Below are positions 34,227 to 42,885 of a DNA stretch of 64,000 bases, piece by piece. The DNA comes from CAVSXS01 sp963767715. Lineage in GTDB: Bacteria > Chloroflexota > Ktedonobacteria > Ktedonobacterales > Ktedonobacteraceae. The stretch spans positions 186,001 to 250,000 of the forward strand of contig CAVYFA010000016.1 of assembly GCA_963767715.1 (NCBI GenBank), given 5' to 3'. Within the stretch, counting starts at the first letter, position 1. Each line of letters starts with the position of its first letter. A program made the position numbers and the translations under genes. Below the pieces are notes generated by a model that did no database searches, was not told the DNA's origin, and worked only from the letters and a program-made list of their open reading frames with translations.

Positions 34227-35774
34227 ATGAATATGCTGGTCGATTATGTTCGCAGGTTCCGAGGGATGCGCGCATTAGTAGTAGGTGATGCCATGCTCGA
34301 TACCTACTTCGAGGGTACTGCTACCAGGCTCTGCCGTGAGGGACCTGTCCCGGTTGTGCGCAAAATCAGTGAGCATCATATCGCCGGTGGCGCCGCCAAT
34401 ACCGCCGCGAACCTGCGTGCGCTCGGCGCTGACGTTACCTTCCTCAGTATTGTCGGGCGAGACAACGCCGCCTCGACACTGCTCTCGGGGCTGCGCGAGC
34501 AGGGCATCGACGATCGTTGGATAGTTGAGGATGACACGGCCAATACCCTGCACAAGCTGCGCATCCTGGCAGATGGTCAGTACATCGTGCGTTTCGATGA
34601 AGATACCCGTCCCCACTCGCCGGCGAGTAGGCAGCGACTGCTGGCAAACCTCGATGAGGCCTTCGCGAGCTGCGACCTGGTGCTGGTATCCGATTACGAC
34701 TATGGCGTCCTCTCCGATGAGCTGATCGAGCGGCTGCGCGTGCTGCGCTCGCGGCATACCTGCCCGCTGCTTGTCGATTCGAAAAACCTGTCGCGCTTCC
34801 ACAATATAGGCGCTACGGTTATTACACCTAATCATTTTGAGGCCTGGTTGCTGGTCGATCCGAAGCGCGCCGGCGATGCGTCGCTCTCGGCAAGTGACCT
34901 GAGCGAGCTGGACCACCTGGGGCAGAGCCTGCTCTCGATGATCGACGCCGAACACGCGGCCATTACCCTGGCTGCCGACGGGGTGTTTCTGGTCAATCGC
35001 GGCGGTGAGCCGCTGCATATCCCCGCCCACCCGGTCGAACAGGCAAATGATGTCGGGGCGGGCGATTCGTTCGCGGCGGCACTGTCCCTGGCTCTCGCTG
35101 CCGGGGCGGGGGTCGCGGAAGCCGGGCGTATCGCTATCGAAGCGGCGAGTATTGCCGTGACAAAACACCGCACGGCGATTGTGCGCCACCAGGAACTGCT
35201 CCAGCGTGTAAGCCTGAGGGATCAGGCGGAATCTCCCGAAACCCCCATCGCAGGCGCCGGAACCTGGTTGCCAGAATCGCTGACCCTGCTGGCGGAAAAC
35301 CTTGATACAGCTCGCGAGCAAGGGCGCTCGATAGTCTTCACTAATGGCGTCTTCGACATCCTGCATGCCGGGCACGTGCAGTTCCTGCGCCAGGCGAAGG
35401 CGCTGGGTGGAGCGGGTGGGGTGCTGGTCGTGGGGGTCAATAGCGACAGCAGTACCAGGCGACTCAAAGGCAAGGGGCGCCCGATCAATAGCGAGCGGGA
35501 CCGAATGGCCCTGGTGGCCGCGCTCGATGCCGTGGATCACGTACTGCTTTTTGAGGAAGATACCCCCATCGAGGCGATACGCGCGCTGCGTCCACATATC
35601 CATGTCAAAGGCGGCGACTACGCCGATGAGGCGCTGCCGGAGGCCGAGGCCGTGCGCGAAGTTGGCGGTTCCATCGTGATCCTCCCGCTCGCGGGCAGTT
35701 TGAGTACGAGCAAGGTGATCGACCGCATTGTCGCGCTGGCATCCGATCAGAGAATAGGAGTATCCAAGGAGTAG
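34227..35774 (+). CDS. hldE: Bifunctional heptose-7-phosphate kinase / heptose-1-phosphate adenylyltransferase
   Basis: This 515-residue protein is two enzymes in one. Residues 1-330 are a PfkB/ribokinase-type kinase (VVGDAMLDTYFEG, GGAANTAANLRALGA, catalytic NDVGAGDSFAAAL near 275). Residues about 365-510 are a nucleotidyltransferase (FTNGVFDILHAGHVQFL with the HxGH motif, RRLKGKGRP, VKGGDYADEALPE). It yields ADP-D-glycero-beta-D-manno-heptose from heptose 7-phosphate with GmhB between the two steps. AGGAG precedes the start. No HldD epimerase gene is visible nearby. Confidence 0.95.
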   Translation: MNMLVDYVRRFRGMRALVVGDAMLDTYFEGTATRLCREGPVPVVRKISEHHIAGGAANTAANLRALGADVTFLSIVGRDNAASTLLSGLREQGIDDRWIVEDDTANTLHKLRILADGQYIVRFDEDTRPHSPASRQRLLANLDEAFASCDLVLVSDYDYGVLSDELIERLRVLRSRHTCPLLVDSKNLSRFHNIGATVITPNHFEAWLLVDPKRAGDASLSASDLSELDHLGQSLLSMIDAEHAAITLAADGVFLVNRGGEPLHIPAHPVEQANDVGAGDSFAAALSLALAAGAGVAEAGRIAIEAASIAVTKHRTAIVRHQELLQRVSLRDQAESPETPIAGAGTWLPESLTLLAENLDTAREQGRSIVFTNGVFDILHAGHVQFLRQAKALGGAGGVLVVGVNSDSSTRRLKGKGRPINSERDRMALVAALDAVDHVLLFEEDTPIEAIRALRPHIHVKGGDYADEALPEAEAVREVGGSIVILPLAGSLSTSKVIDRIVALASDQRIGVSKE

Positions 35775-35778
35775 AGCA

Positions 35779-36921
35779 ATGATAGACGAGCAGTGGCGTT
35801 CGGCGCGCAATATCCTGGCGGTACGACTCGACAATCTTGGCGATGTACTCGTAACAACTCCGGCCCTGCACGCCATAAAATCCGGGTTGCCAGCGGCGAC
35901 CCTCACGCTGCTGACGAGTCCCGTGGGGGCGCAGGTCGCCCGTCTCAATCCCGACATCGATGACGTGATCGTCTATGAAGCGCCCTGGATGGACCCGTGG
36001 CAAAAGCTGCCGCAAGATAGCGCGCGGGAGCAGCGCATGATCGCGCTGGTCCGCGAGCGGGGCTTCGATGGAGCGATGATCTTCACCTCGTACCATCAGA
36101 GCTCTCTTCCCGCGGCGTTTCTCTGCTACCTGGCCGATATCCCGCTGCGCGTGGCCGCCTCGATAGACGGGCCGGGGTCGCTGTTGACTACTCGCCATAG
36201 GCACCCCGAACGCATGATGCACGAGGTGGAGCGGGGACTCGACCTCGTTGGCTCGATTGGCCTATCTACAGACGACAGCGGGCTGGTGCTGAAAGTGCCG
36301 GAGCAGGCCAGAGAAATCCTCTTTGACCTTATGTCGACGTACGAGATAACCCGCCTGCGCCCGCTCGTCGTGGTACATCCCGGGTGCAGTATGCCCGCGC
36401 GCACCTATCCCTGGGAAATGTACGCCGGTGTAATCGATCTGCTCGTCGAGCGTCTCGATGTGACCGTAGCCATCACCGGCAGCGATGACGAGCGCGAACT
36501 GGTAGAGAGGATTCTTGGCCGGGTGCGAGAGCAAAACCGCGCAGCCGTACTTCCGTTGGCCGGGCGGTTACCCTTCCCCTCGCTCTGCGCGCTCATCGAG
36601 GCCGCCGATCTCACCATCACGAATAATACCGGGCCAATGCACATCTCGGCAGCAGTAGGGACGCCTGTGGTGGCGCTCTTCGCCCTGACGAACCCGCCTG
36701 AACAATGGGGACCCTGGCGCGTACCTAATATACTCCTCAATCACGAAGTGACCTGCCGCCTCTGTTACAAACGCGTCTGCCCCTATGGGCACGAGTGCCT
36801 GAGCCTGGTCACTCCGGAGATGGTTGTAGACGCCGCCGCAGCGCTGCTCAAGGAGACCCTGCCGGGCGCGTTCAGCACGACCGATGCGACGTCCATCAGT
36901 GCGCTGGAGGCATTCAGATGA
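35779..36921 (+). CDS. GT9 heptosyltransferase-like glycosyltransferase (1)
   Basis: This 380-residue GT-B protein begins ARNILAVRLDNLGDVLVTTPALHAIK, the GT9 start. The C-terminal half has VVVHPGCSMPARTYPWEMY, LPLAGRLPFPSLCALIEAADLTITNNTGPMHISAAVGTPVVALF and the conserved HISAAVG region where the nucleotide-sugar binds. A cysteine group CRLCYKRVCPYGHECL near residue 330 closes the fold. It would transfer heptose from ADP-heptose made by the upstream genes. AAGGAG precedes the start; the stop overlaps the next gene. Confidence 0.9.
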   Translation: MIDEQWRSARNILAVRLDNLGDVLVTTPALHAIKSGLPAATLTLLTSPVGAQVARLNPDIDDVIVYEAPWMDPWQKLPQDSAREQRMIALVRERGFDGAMIFTSYHQSSLPAAFLCYLADIPLRVAASIDGPGSLLTTRHRHPERMMHEVERGLDLVGSIGLSTDDSGLVLKVPEQAREILFDLMSTYEITRLRPLVVVHPGCSMPARTYPWEMYAGVIDLLVERLDVTVAITGSDDERELVERILGRVREQNRAAVLPLAGRLPFPSLCALIEAADLTITNNTGPMHISAAVGTPVVALFALTNPPEQWGPWRVPNILLNHEVTCRLCYKRVCPYGHECLSLVTPEMVVDAAAALLKETLPGAFSTTDATSISALEAFR

Positions 36922-38021
36922 GCGGCTGGTTATCTGCGCGCCACATTCTGGCGATTCGCCTGGACAATATCGGTGATGTGATCATGCTGGGGCCAGCCCT
37001 GCGCGCCGTCAAGGAGACATCTCCGCGCGTGCGCATTACCCTGCTGGCCAGTCCCGCCGGGGCGACTGCTGCGCCTCTGCTCCCCTGGATCGACGATGTG
37101 ATCGCCTGGCGCCCGAGCTGGCAAGATATCGGCGGGCACATACCTTTTGATCCGGCCTATGAGATGCAGCTCGTCGCTATCCTCGCGCAGCGGAACTTCG
37201 ATGGCGCCTTAATTTTTACCTCCTTCAGCCAGACGCCGCATGTTCCAGGATATGTCTGCTACCTGGCCGGCATCCCACTGCGCGCCGGCGAATCGAAAGA
37301 GTTCGGCGGCAACACCCTGACGACGGAGTTACGCGGCGCTCCGGACGAGCTTCACCAGGTGGAACGCAATCTGCGCCTCGTTGAGCACCTCGGCTTTGTC
37401 GCACGAGATCGCAGGCTTGTCATTGCTCTTCCCGAACGCGCTCACGCGGATGCCGCGGAACTGCTCGCAGCGTGCGGCATCGCGCCGGAGACTCCATTTC
37501 TGCTTCTTCATCCCGGCGCGAGCGCTCGGGCGCGCCGCTATCCGGCTGAACGATTTGGGACGCTCGCCCGCTTACTGACGAGAAGAGGGTGGGAGGTACT
37601 CATCAGCGGCGTTGAGCGTGAAAGCGCGCTGGTCGAAGAGGTCCTCGAGCACGCTCCAGGGGCGCGTGCTCTGGTAGGACAGACCTCGCTGGCGGTGTAT
37701 GCCGCGCTGGTAGAGCGTGCCAGCCTCGTGATTTGCAACGATACGCTGCCGATGCATCTCGCCGACGCGGTGGGGACGCCGGCAGTCGTCCTGTTCTCTG
37801 GAACGGATCTGGAAGAGCAGTGGCAGCCGCGCGAAGTGCCCGCCAGGTTGCTGCGCCGTCCAACGAAGTGCCGCCCCTGCTATCTCTTCGAATGCCCCAT
37901 CGGTTTGCCATGCCTTGATGTTGCGCCTGACGAGGTGGCCGAGAGCGTCGAAGAGCTGCTGGCCGGGAGTGCTGCCGGCGTGCCGGGAGGTCAGAGGCTC
38001 CAGATGGGAGGAAGCAGATGA
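36918..38021 (+). CDS. GT9 heptosyltransferase-like glycosyltransferase (2)
   Basis: ATG 36918 overlaps the previous stop (ATGA). The 367-residue protein repeats the GT9 pattern: ARHILAIRLDNIGDVIMLGPALRAVK, LLLHPGASARARRYPAERF, LVGQTSLAVYAALVERASLVICNDTLPMHLADAVGTPAVVLF and a cysteine group CRPCYLFECPIGLPCL. It is clearly a paralogue of its upstream neighbour, by tandem duplication, but has diverged in the acceptor-side N-terminal half, so it probably adds heptose to a different acceptor. Confidence 0.9.
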   Translation: MSGWLSARHILAIRLDNIGDVIMLGPALRAVKETSPRVRITLLASPAGATAAPLLPWIDDVIAWRPSWQDIGGHIPFDPAYEMQLVAILAQRNFDGALIFTSFSQTPHVPGYVCYLAGIPLRAGESKEFGGNTLTTELRGAPDELHQVERNLRLVEHLGFVARDRRLVIALPERAHADAAELLAACGIAPETPFLLLHPGASARARRYPAERFGTLARLLTRRGWEVLISGVERESALVEEVLEHAPGARALVGQTSLAVYAALVERASLVICNDTLPMHLADAVGTPAVVLFSGTDLEEQWQPREVPARLLRRPTKCRPCYLFECPIGLPCLDVAPDEVAESVEELLAGSAAGVPGGQRLQMGGSR

Positions 38022-39085
38022 TCGACGTGCAAGCTCTGCAAAGGACTGTCCGGCGCATCGCCGTCTTTCGCGCGCTTCAACTCGGCGACCTCATAGAGGC
38101 TGTACCTGCCCTGCGCGCGCTCCGAGCGGGCTTCCCCGGCGCTGAAATAACCTTGATCGGCCTGCCCTGGGCTAGCTCGTTCGCCCGGCGTTTTCATCGC
38201 TACATCGATCGCTTCGTTCCCTTCGCCGGTTTTCCCGGTATCAATGAGATCACCTTCGTTCCCGAACGAGCGGCCTGTTTCATCGCCGAACTACACACAT
38301 ATGGCTTTGACCTGGTTGTCCAGATGCACGGCAGCGGCCCCGCGAGCAATCGCTTTGTCTGCTCGCTGGAGGCCGGGGCAACGGCCGGCTACTTCGAGGG
38401 CAATGCCCGGGGAGCGCTCACAATCGCCGCGCCTTACCCGCACGATCTCCCCGAGGTGTATCGCAACCTGGGCCTGGCGCAACTACTTGGCTGCGCAGAG
38501 CTGCATCCCACGTTGGAATTCCCGTTGTCCATCAGCGACCAGGCTGAAGCCACGGCGCTCGTACGCGATTTCCCGAGCGCTTCCCGCCCCTGGATCGGCC
38601 TGCACACCGGCGCTCGCTCACCTGCCCGGCGCTGGCCGGTTGATTACTTTGCCACGCTCGCCGATGAACTGGCTCGCCTTTTCGACGCACAGATCATTTT
38701 GACGGGGAGTTCTGATGAACGGAGGAGTGTCCGGTCTGTGGAAGAACGCATGACCACGCGGCCCATCAACCTGGCCGGTAAGACGTCGCTGGGGGGTCTT
38801 GCCGCACTGATCGATAGCCTGGCCCTCTTTGTCAGCAACGACACCGGCCCGGCGCATATTGCGTATGCCCTCGGTACGCCGAGCATCACTATCTTCGGCC
38901 CGGCCGAATATCGCCGCTGGGCCCCGCTTGATCAAGGGCGCCACCGCGTTATGCGCCACCCGGTGGCATGCAGTCCCTGCCCCTATTGGGAATGCCCGAT
39001 CGATCACCCCTGTCTGCGCAGGATTCTTCCCGTTCAGGTTGTCGAAGTTGCCGGAGATCTCCTGGCGAGAGGAGCCATAGTATGA
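38018..39085 (+). CDS. GT9 heptosyltransferase-like glycosyltransferase (3)
   Basis: This 355-residue GT9 protein starts by ATGA overlap at 38018. Motifs are IAVFRALQLGDLIEAVPALRALRAGFPGAEITLIG, IGLHTGARSPARRWPVDYFA, NLAGKTSLGGLAALIDSLALFVSNDTGPAHIAYALGTPSITIFGPAEY and a cysteine group CSPCPYWECPIDHPCL. The GPAHIAYALG and HTGARSPARRW motifs are closer to classical bacterial heptosyltransferases than those of the two upstream copies. The sugar donor is inferred from the gmhA-gmhB-hldE context. Confidence 0.9.
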   Translation: MIDVQALQRTVRRIAVFRALQLGDLIEAVPALRALRAGFPGAEITLIGLPWASSFARRFHRYIDRFVPFAGFPGINEITFVPERAACFIAELHTYGFDLVVQMHGSGPASNRFVCSLEAGATAGYFEGNARGALTIAAPYPHDLPEVYRNLGLAQLLGCAELHPTLEFPLSISDQAEATALVRDFPSASRPWIGLHTGARSPARRWPVDYFATLADELARLFDAQIILTGSSDERRSVRSVEERMTTRPINLAGKTSLGGLAALIDSLALFVSNDTGPAHIAYALGTPSITIFGPAEYRRWAPLDQGRHRVMRHPVACSPCPYWECPIDHPCLRRILPVQVVEVAGDLLARGAIV

Positions 39086-40050
39086 GTAGCACCAGGCGCC
39101 TCAATATCCTCATCTGGCATATCCATGGGAGCTACTTGAACACACTCGCGCGCATCGAGCAGAACTGGTATCTGCCGGTCAAGCCCACTCGCCCTGAGGG
39201 CTACGGGGGAAGAGGCCCGACCTTCGATCTCCCTGAATACGTGCGCGAGGTGCCGGCTGAGCGTGTGCGGGATCTACATCTCGACCTGGTAATCTGCCAG
39301 ACGCCAAAGAACTACTACGAGGACCGCATGGAGCTTCTGAGCGATGAGCAGCGCCGCTTGCCGGTGATCTACCTCGAACACAATACGCCGAAACCAGGCG
39401 CCGTCGACACGCGTCACCCCATCGATGATCCAGAGGTCCTGCTGGTGCATGTCACCCACTTCAACAGGTTGATGTGGGACAATGGGCGCACACCCACGAC
39501 GGTCATCGAGCACAGCGTCGCCCTTGACCCGGCGATTCGCTATCGTGGTTCCCGCGAAAGTGGCATCACCGTCACCAACGGCATGCAGAAGAGGCCGCGT
39601 ATCGCCGGCTACGATATCTTCCTGCATACGCGCCGGGAGGTGCCGCTTGAGGTAGCGGGTATGCAGACCGAGGAGTTTGGCGGCCTGGGCGATATCCCGT
39701 ACCGCGATCTGCACCGCCTCGTGGCCGACTACCGCTTCCTTTTCAGCCCTATGCGCTATACCAGCCTACCCCTGGCGGTGATCGAGGCCATGACTATCGG
39801 GATGCCGGTTGTAGCTCTTGCGACAACCGAGCTTCCAACCGTCATCTCACACGGCGAAACCGGCTTCGTCTCCTGCAATGTCTCTGAATTGATCGAAGAT
39901 ATGCGCTTTCTCCTATCGAGCCGCGAGGAAGCTTTCAGATTGGGCAAGAATGCGCGGGCCGTTGCTCGCGAACGCTTTGGTCTCGATCGCTTCATCCGGG
40001 ATTGGAACGGGGTCTTTGCGCAAATGACCCCTCCGATCCAAACGTATTGA
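39082..40050 (+). CDS. GT4-like glycosyltransferase (1)
   Basis: ATG 39082 overlaps the previous stop. The 322-residue GT-B protein has an N-terminal half (ILIWHIHGSYLNTLARIEQNWYLPV, VICQTPKNYYED, VIYLEHNTPKPG) and a C-terminal GT4 motif set (PYRDLHRLVADYRFLFSPMRYTSLPLAVIEAMTIGMPVVALATTELPTVI). The E-x7-E motif common to GT4 is replaced by SPMRYTSLPLAVIEAM, which still keeps the second Glu. The donor and acceptor are unknown. It lies in the glycosyltransferase run. Confidence 0.82.
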   Translation: MSSTRRLNILIWHIHGSYLNTLARIEQNWYLPVKPTRPEGYGGRGPTFDLPEYVREVPAERVRDLHLDLVICQTPKNYYEDRMELLSDEQRRLPVIYLEHNTPKPGAVDTRHPIDDPEVLLVHVTHFNRLMWDNGRTPTTVIEHSVALDPAIRYRGSRESGITVTNGMQKRPRIAGYDIFLHTRREVPLEVAGMQTEEFGGLGDIPYRDLHRLVADYRFLFSPMRYTSLPLAVIEAMTIGMPVVALATTELPTVISHGETGFVSCNVSELIEDMRFLLSSREEAFRLGKNARAVARERFGLDRFIRDWNGVFAQMTPPIQTY

Positions 40051-40085
40051 AGGTGCTCTCCGCAGCACTGAGAGGAACGATATAC

Positions 40086-41402
40086 ATGAAACGACCAGCA
40101 CGGATTGCGTTTTTGAGTGAGCATGCCAACCCCCTGGCCTCCCTTGGAGGAGCTGACGCGGGTGGCCAGAATGTCTATGTAAGTGAGTTGAGCAGGAATC
40201 TCGCCGCTCGCGGCTACGCCGTCGATGTGTTCGCGCGCTGGGATAACCCCGTGGCGCCCGAAATCGTCGAGTGGGTACCGGGAGTACGGGTAATTCACCT
40301 GAAAGCCGGGCCGCTACGCCCACGGCCAAAGGACGAGCTCTGGCCCTTTATGCCGGCCTTCCGCAACTCCTTGCAGCGCTTTATGGAGCGTGACGAAACC
40401 CACTACGATCTGCTGCACGGCAACTTCTGGATGTCAGGCTGGGTGGCAACGGAGCTGCGTCGCCGGCTGGATATCCCGGTCGTCCAGATCTTCCACGCCA
40501 TGGGCAAGACCAAGCGCCGCCACCAGAAAAAGGTTGACACGAGTCCGGGGGACCGCATCGCGATGGAACGGCACGTAATCCGCGAGGCGGATAAAATCAT
40601 TGCTCAGTGCCCGAACGAGCGTGAGGAGCTGGTCAACGACTACGGCGCTGATCCCGAGAAGATCGCGCTAATCCCGTCGGCCGTCAATACAAACATCTTC
40701 AGTCCCGTGGGACGCGAGGGGGCCAGGAAGCGCATCGGCCTGGAAACAGGGAAAAAGGTCATCGTTTATGTTGGCCGCCTGCTGCCGCGCAAAGATATCC
40801 GCAACGTCGTGCGCGCGCTGGCCTTGCTTGTGCGGCAGAGCGATGCCGATCAGGATGCGCCTCTGCTGCTGGTCGTGGGGGGAGAATCCGAGGAGCCTGA
40901 TCCCGTCAGCACCCCCGAGATTGGCGAGTTGCAGAAGCTCGCCGCCCAGCTCGGCGTTATTGAGCACGTGCGCTTTACCGGCAGGCGCCAGCCCGATAAG
41001 CTGCGCGACTACTATTGTGCCGCCGACGTGGCCGTGACGACTCCCTGGTACGAGCCGTTCGGTCTCACACCCCTGGAAGCCATGGCCTGCGGACGCCCGG
41101 TAATTGGATCGGCGGTTGGCGGCCTCACCTACACCATTCAGGATGGTCAGACGGGTTTCCTCGTCCCTCCGCGCTGCCCCGAAGCGCTTGCCGCCCGCTT
41201 ACAGCGACTGCTCGATCAACCGGAGGCCTGCAGGCGTATGGGCCAGGCGGCCAGAACAAGGGTGGAGCGAGAGTTTAGTTGGCCAATCGTGGCCATGCGC
41301 ACCGGCGCGCTCTACGAACAACTGCTCGCTGAACGAATGACCGAGAAGCTGCCCGTCACCTTCATGCAGGGCGTTTTGGACAATTTGTCTCTAGAAGGGT
41401 AA
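40086..41402 (+). CDS. GT4-like glycosyltransferase (2)
   Basis: I start at ATG 40086 behind GAGGAACG. The 438-residue protein is a GT4 of the MshA/sucrose synthase-like type: GGADAGGQNVYVSELSRNLAARGYAVDVFAR near the N-terminus, VVQIFHAMGKTK, VYVGRLLPRKDIRNVVRAL, and the donor-site TTPWYEPFGLTPLEAMACGRPVIGSAVGGL (E-x7-E). It ends LLAERMTEKLPVTFMQG... and the last 20 residues may be sequence fused from elsewhere, because the next gene is missing its start. Confidence 0.9.
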   Translation: MKRPARIAFLSEHANPLASLGGADAGGQNVYVSELSRNLAARGYAVDVFARWDNPVAPEIVEWVPGVRVIHLKAGPLRPRPKDELWPFMPAFRNSLQRFMERDETHYDLLHGNFWMSGWVATELRRRLDIPVVQIFHAMGKTKRRHQKKVDTSPGDRIAMERHVIREADKIIAQCPNEREELVNDYGADPEKIALIPSAVNTNIFSPVGREGARKRIGLETGKKVIVYVGRLLPRKDIRNVVRALALLVRQSDADQDAPLLLVVGGESEEPDPVSTPEIGELQKLAAQLGVIEHVRFTGRRQPDKLRDYYCAADVAVTTPWYEPFGLTPLEAMACGRPVIGSAVGGLTYTIQDGQTGFLVPPRCPEALAARLQRLLDQPEACRRMGQAARTRVEREFSWPIVAMRTGALYEQLLAERMTEKLPVTFMQGVLDNLSLEG

Positions 41403-42040
41403 GGTCGAGGCGCGGATTGGCCGAACAACGCAACTTTCTGCTTGAGCAGAGCAGCGCTCCCTACGTTCACTTCCTGGACGACGATGTTCTGCTTGATCCG
41501 CCCGTGGTGGAGCGCATGCTGCGCGTCATTCAAGCTGAACGGTGTGGCTTCGTCGGTTGCGCCGCAGCCGGCCTGGGCTACATCAACGATGTGCGCCCAC
41601 ACCAGCAGCACATCGAGCTCTGGAGCGGACAGGTCACACCGGAACCCTTTGAACCGGAAACGATTCCCTGGGACCGGCACCTGGTCAATAACGCCGCTAA
41701 TCCGCTTCACCTGGAGCAGCAGTTCGTGAGGGGTTGCAGTATTGTGCGCTACAAAGTTGCCTGGGTGGGTGGCGCTAATGTCCTGTATGACCGTGCCAAG
41801 TTGATCGATGTCGGCGGATTTTCCTGGTGGGATCGACTGCCGCCCGAGCACGCGGGAGAAGAGGTTGTCGCCCAGTTCATGCTTCTACGGACATATGGCG
41901 GCTGCGGCATTCTGCCTGGCGGCACCTATCATCTCGGCCTGCCCACCACGGTAGTTGACCGCAGGCGCAATGCCACCGAACTCTTTCGCGAGCTGATAAA
42001 GGAATACAAGCACAGGCCTGTCAAACAACCGGGCAAATAA
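41402..42040 (+). pseudogene. GT2-like glycosyltransferase lacking its N-terminus
   Basis: The frame gives VRSRRGLAEQRNFLLEQSSAPYVHFLDDDVLLDP, the central part of a GT2 fold with the DxD motif LDDDV, then AWVGGANVLYDRAKLIDVGGFSWWD and a normal C-terminus. The first 80 or so residues that bind the nucleotide are absent: the sequence joins directly to the end of the upstream GT4 gene. The only start candidate is TTG 41417. A deletion between two adjacent glycosyltransferase genes is the simplest reading. Confidence 0.7.
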
Positions 42041-42089
42041 ATAATACCTTTCAGCTCTCCTGCTGAAACCGTAAATAAGGAGGATACCT

Positions 42090-42833
42090 ATGGATATTAT
42101 TGATCTGGAGGGAAAGGCCGTCCTGGTCACCGGAGCAGGCAGCGGCCTGGGCGAGGCGACCGCGCGCGCCTTTGCGCAAGCCGGCTGCGCCGTGGCATGC
42201 GTCGATATCAACGCGCAAGCCGTCGAGAGAGTAGCTACTGATCTCGAGACACAGGGCTGCAGGAGCGTTGCCATCCAGTGTGACGTGGGCAACTCCTTAG
42301 CAGTTTTCTCTACGGTGCAGATGGCCTACGACCAGTACGGAAAACTGGATATTCTCGTCAACTGCGCCGCCATCGACCATACCCTCTCTGTGGAAGAGAT
42401 GACCATCGAGCAGTGGGACCAGGTGATCACGGTGAACTTACGCGGCCCGTTCCTGTTCGCCAAAGCCGCGCTGCCGCTGATGCGCGCGCAGCACGCGGGC
42501 CACATCATCAATATCGCCTCGACCGCCGCGACACGTGCCTGGGCCAATGCGGCAGCCTACCACGCCTCCAAGTGGGGCCTACGCGGCTTCAGCCGCGCCC
42601 TGGGGGTCGAAGGACGCTCCGCTGGAATCCGCGTCACGACCATCGTCCCCGGCGGCATGCGCACCCATTTCTTCGACCGCTTCGCAGAGCAAGGTATCCC
42701 GATGCCAGACGAACAGAACCTGCAGGATCCTGCTACCGTCGCCGATGCTATCGTCTACGCCGCGATGGTCCCCCGAGAATCGGCTCTTCAGGAAATGATC
42801 ATTACCCCTCTCACCGAAACGAGCTGGCCCTAA
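42090..42833 (+). CDS. Short-chain dehydrogenase/reductase
   Basis: This 247-residue classical SDR has AVLVTGAGSGLGEATARAFA (cofactor TGxxxGxG), CVDINAQA (Asp at the end of strand 2, so NAD preferred), NIASTAATRAWANAAAYHASKWGLRGFSRAL with the catalytic Ser, Tyr and Lys, and VPGGMRTHF. AAGGAGG precedes the start. It is the last gene of the glycosyltransferase run. It is not HldD, which is an extended SDR. The substrate is unknown. Confidence 0.9.
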   Translation: MDIIDLEGKAVLVTGAGSGLGEATARAFAQAGCAVACVDINAQAVERVATDLETQGCRSVAIQCDVGNSLAVFSTVQMAYDQYGKLDILVNCAAIDHTLSVEEMTIEQWDQVITVNLRGPFLFAKAALPLMRAQHAGHIINIASTAATRAWANAAAYHASKWGLRGFSRALGVEGRSAGIRVTTIVPGGMRTHFFDRFAEQGIPMPDEQNLQDPATVADAIVYAAMVPRESALQEMIITPLTETSWP

Positions 42834-42885
42834 ACATCGTGCGGAGGAAACGCCTCGTCTCATTTATTGAGACAGAGCGAGTGAG

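Noticed and set aside
42090..42833. HldD (ADP-heptose epimerase)
   Set aside because: The gene is next to the heptose operon, but the protein is a 247-residue classical SDR with a VPGG end. HldD is an extended SDR of over 300 residues with a different cofactor loop.
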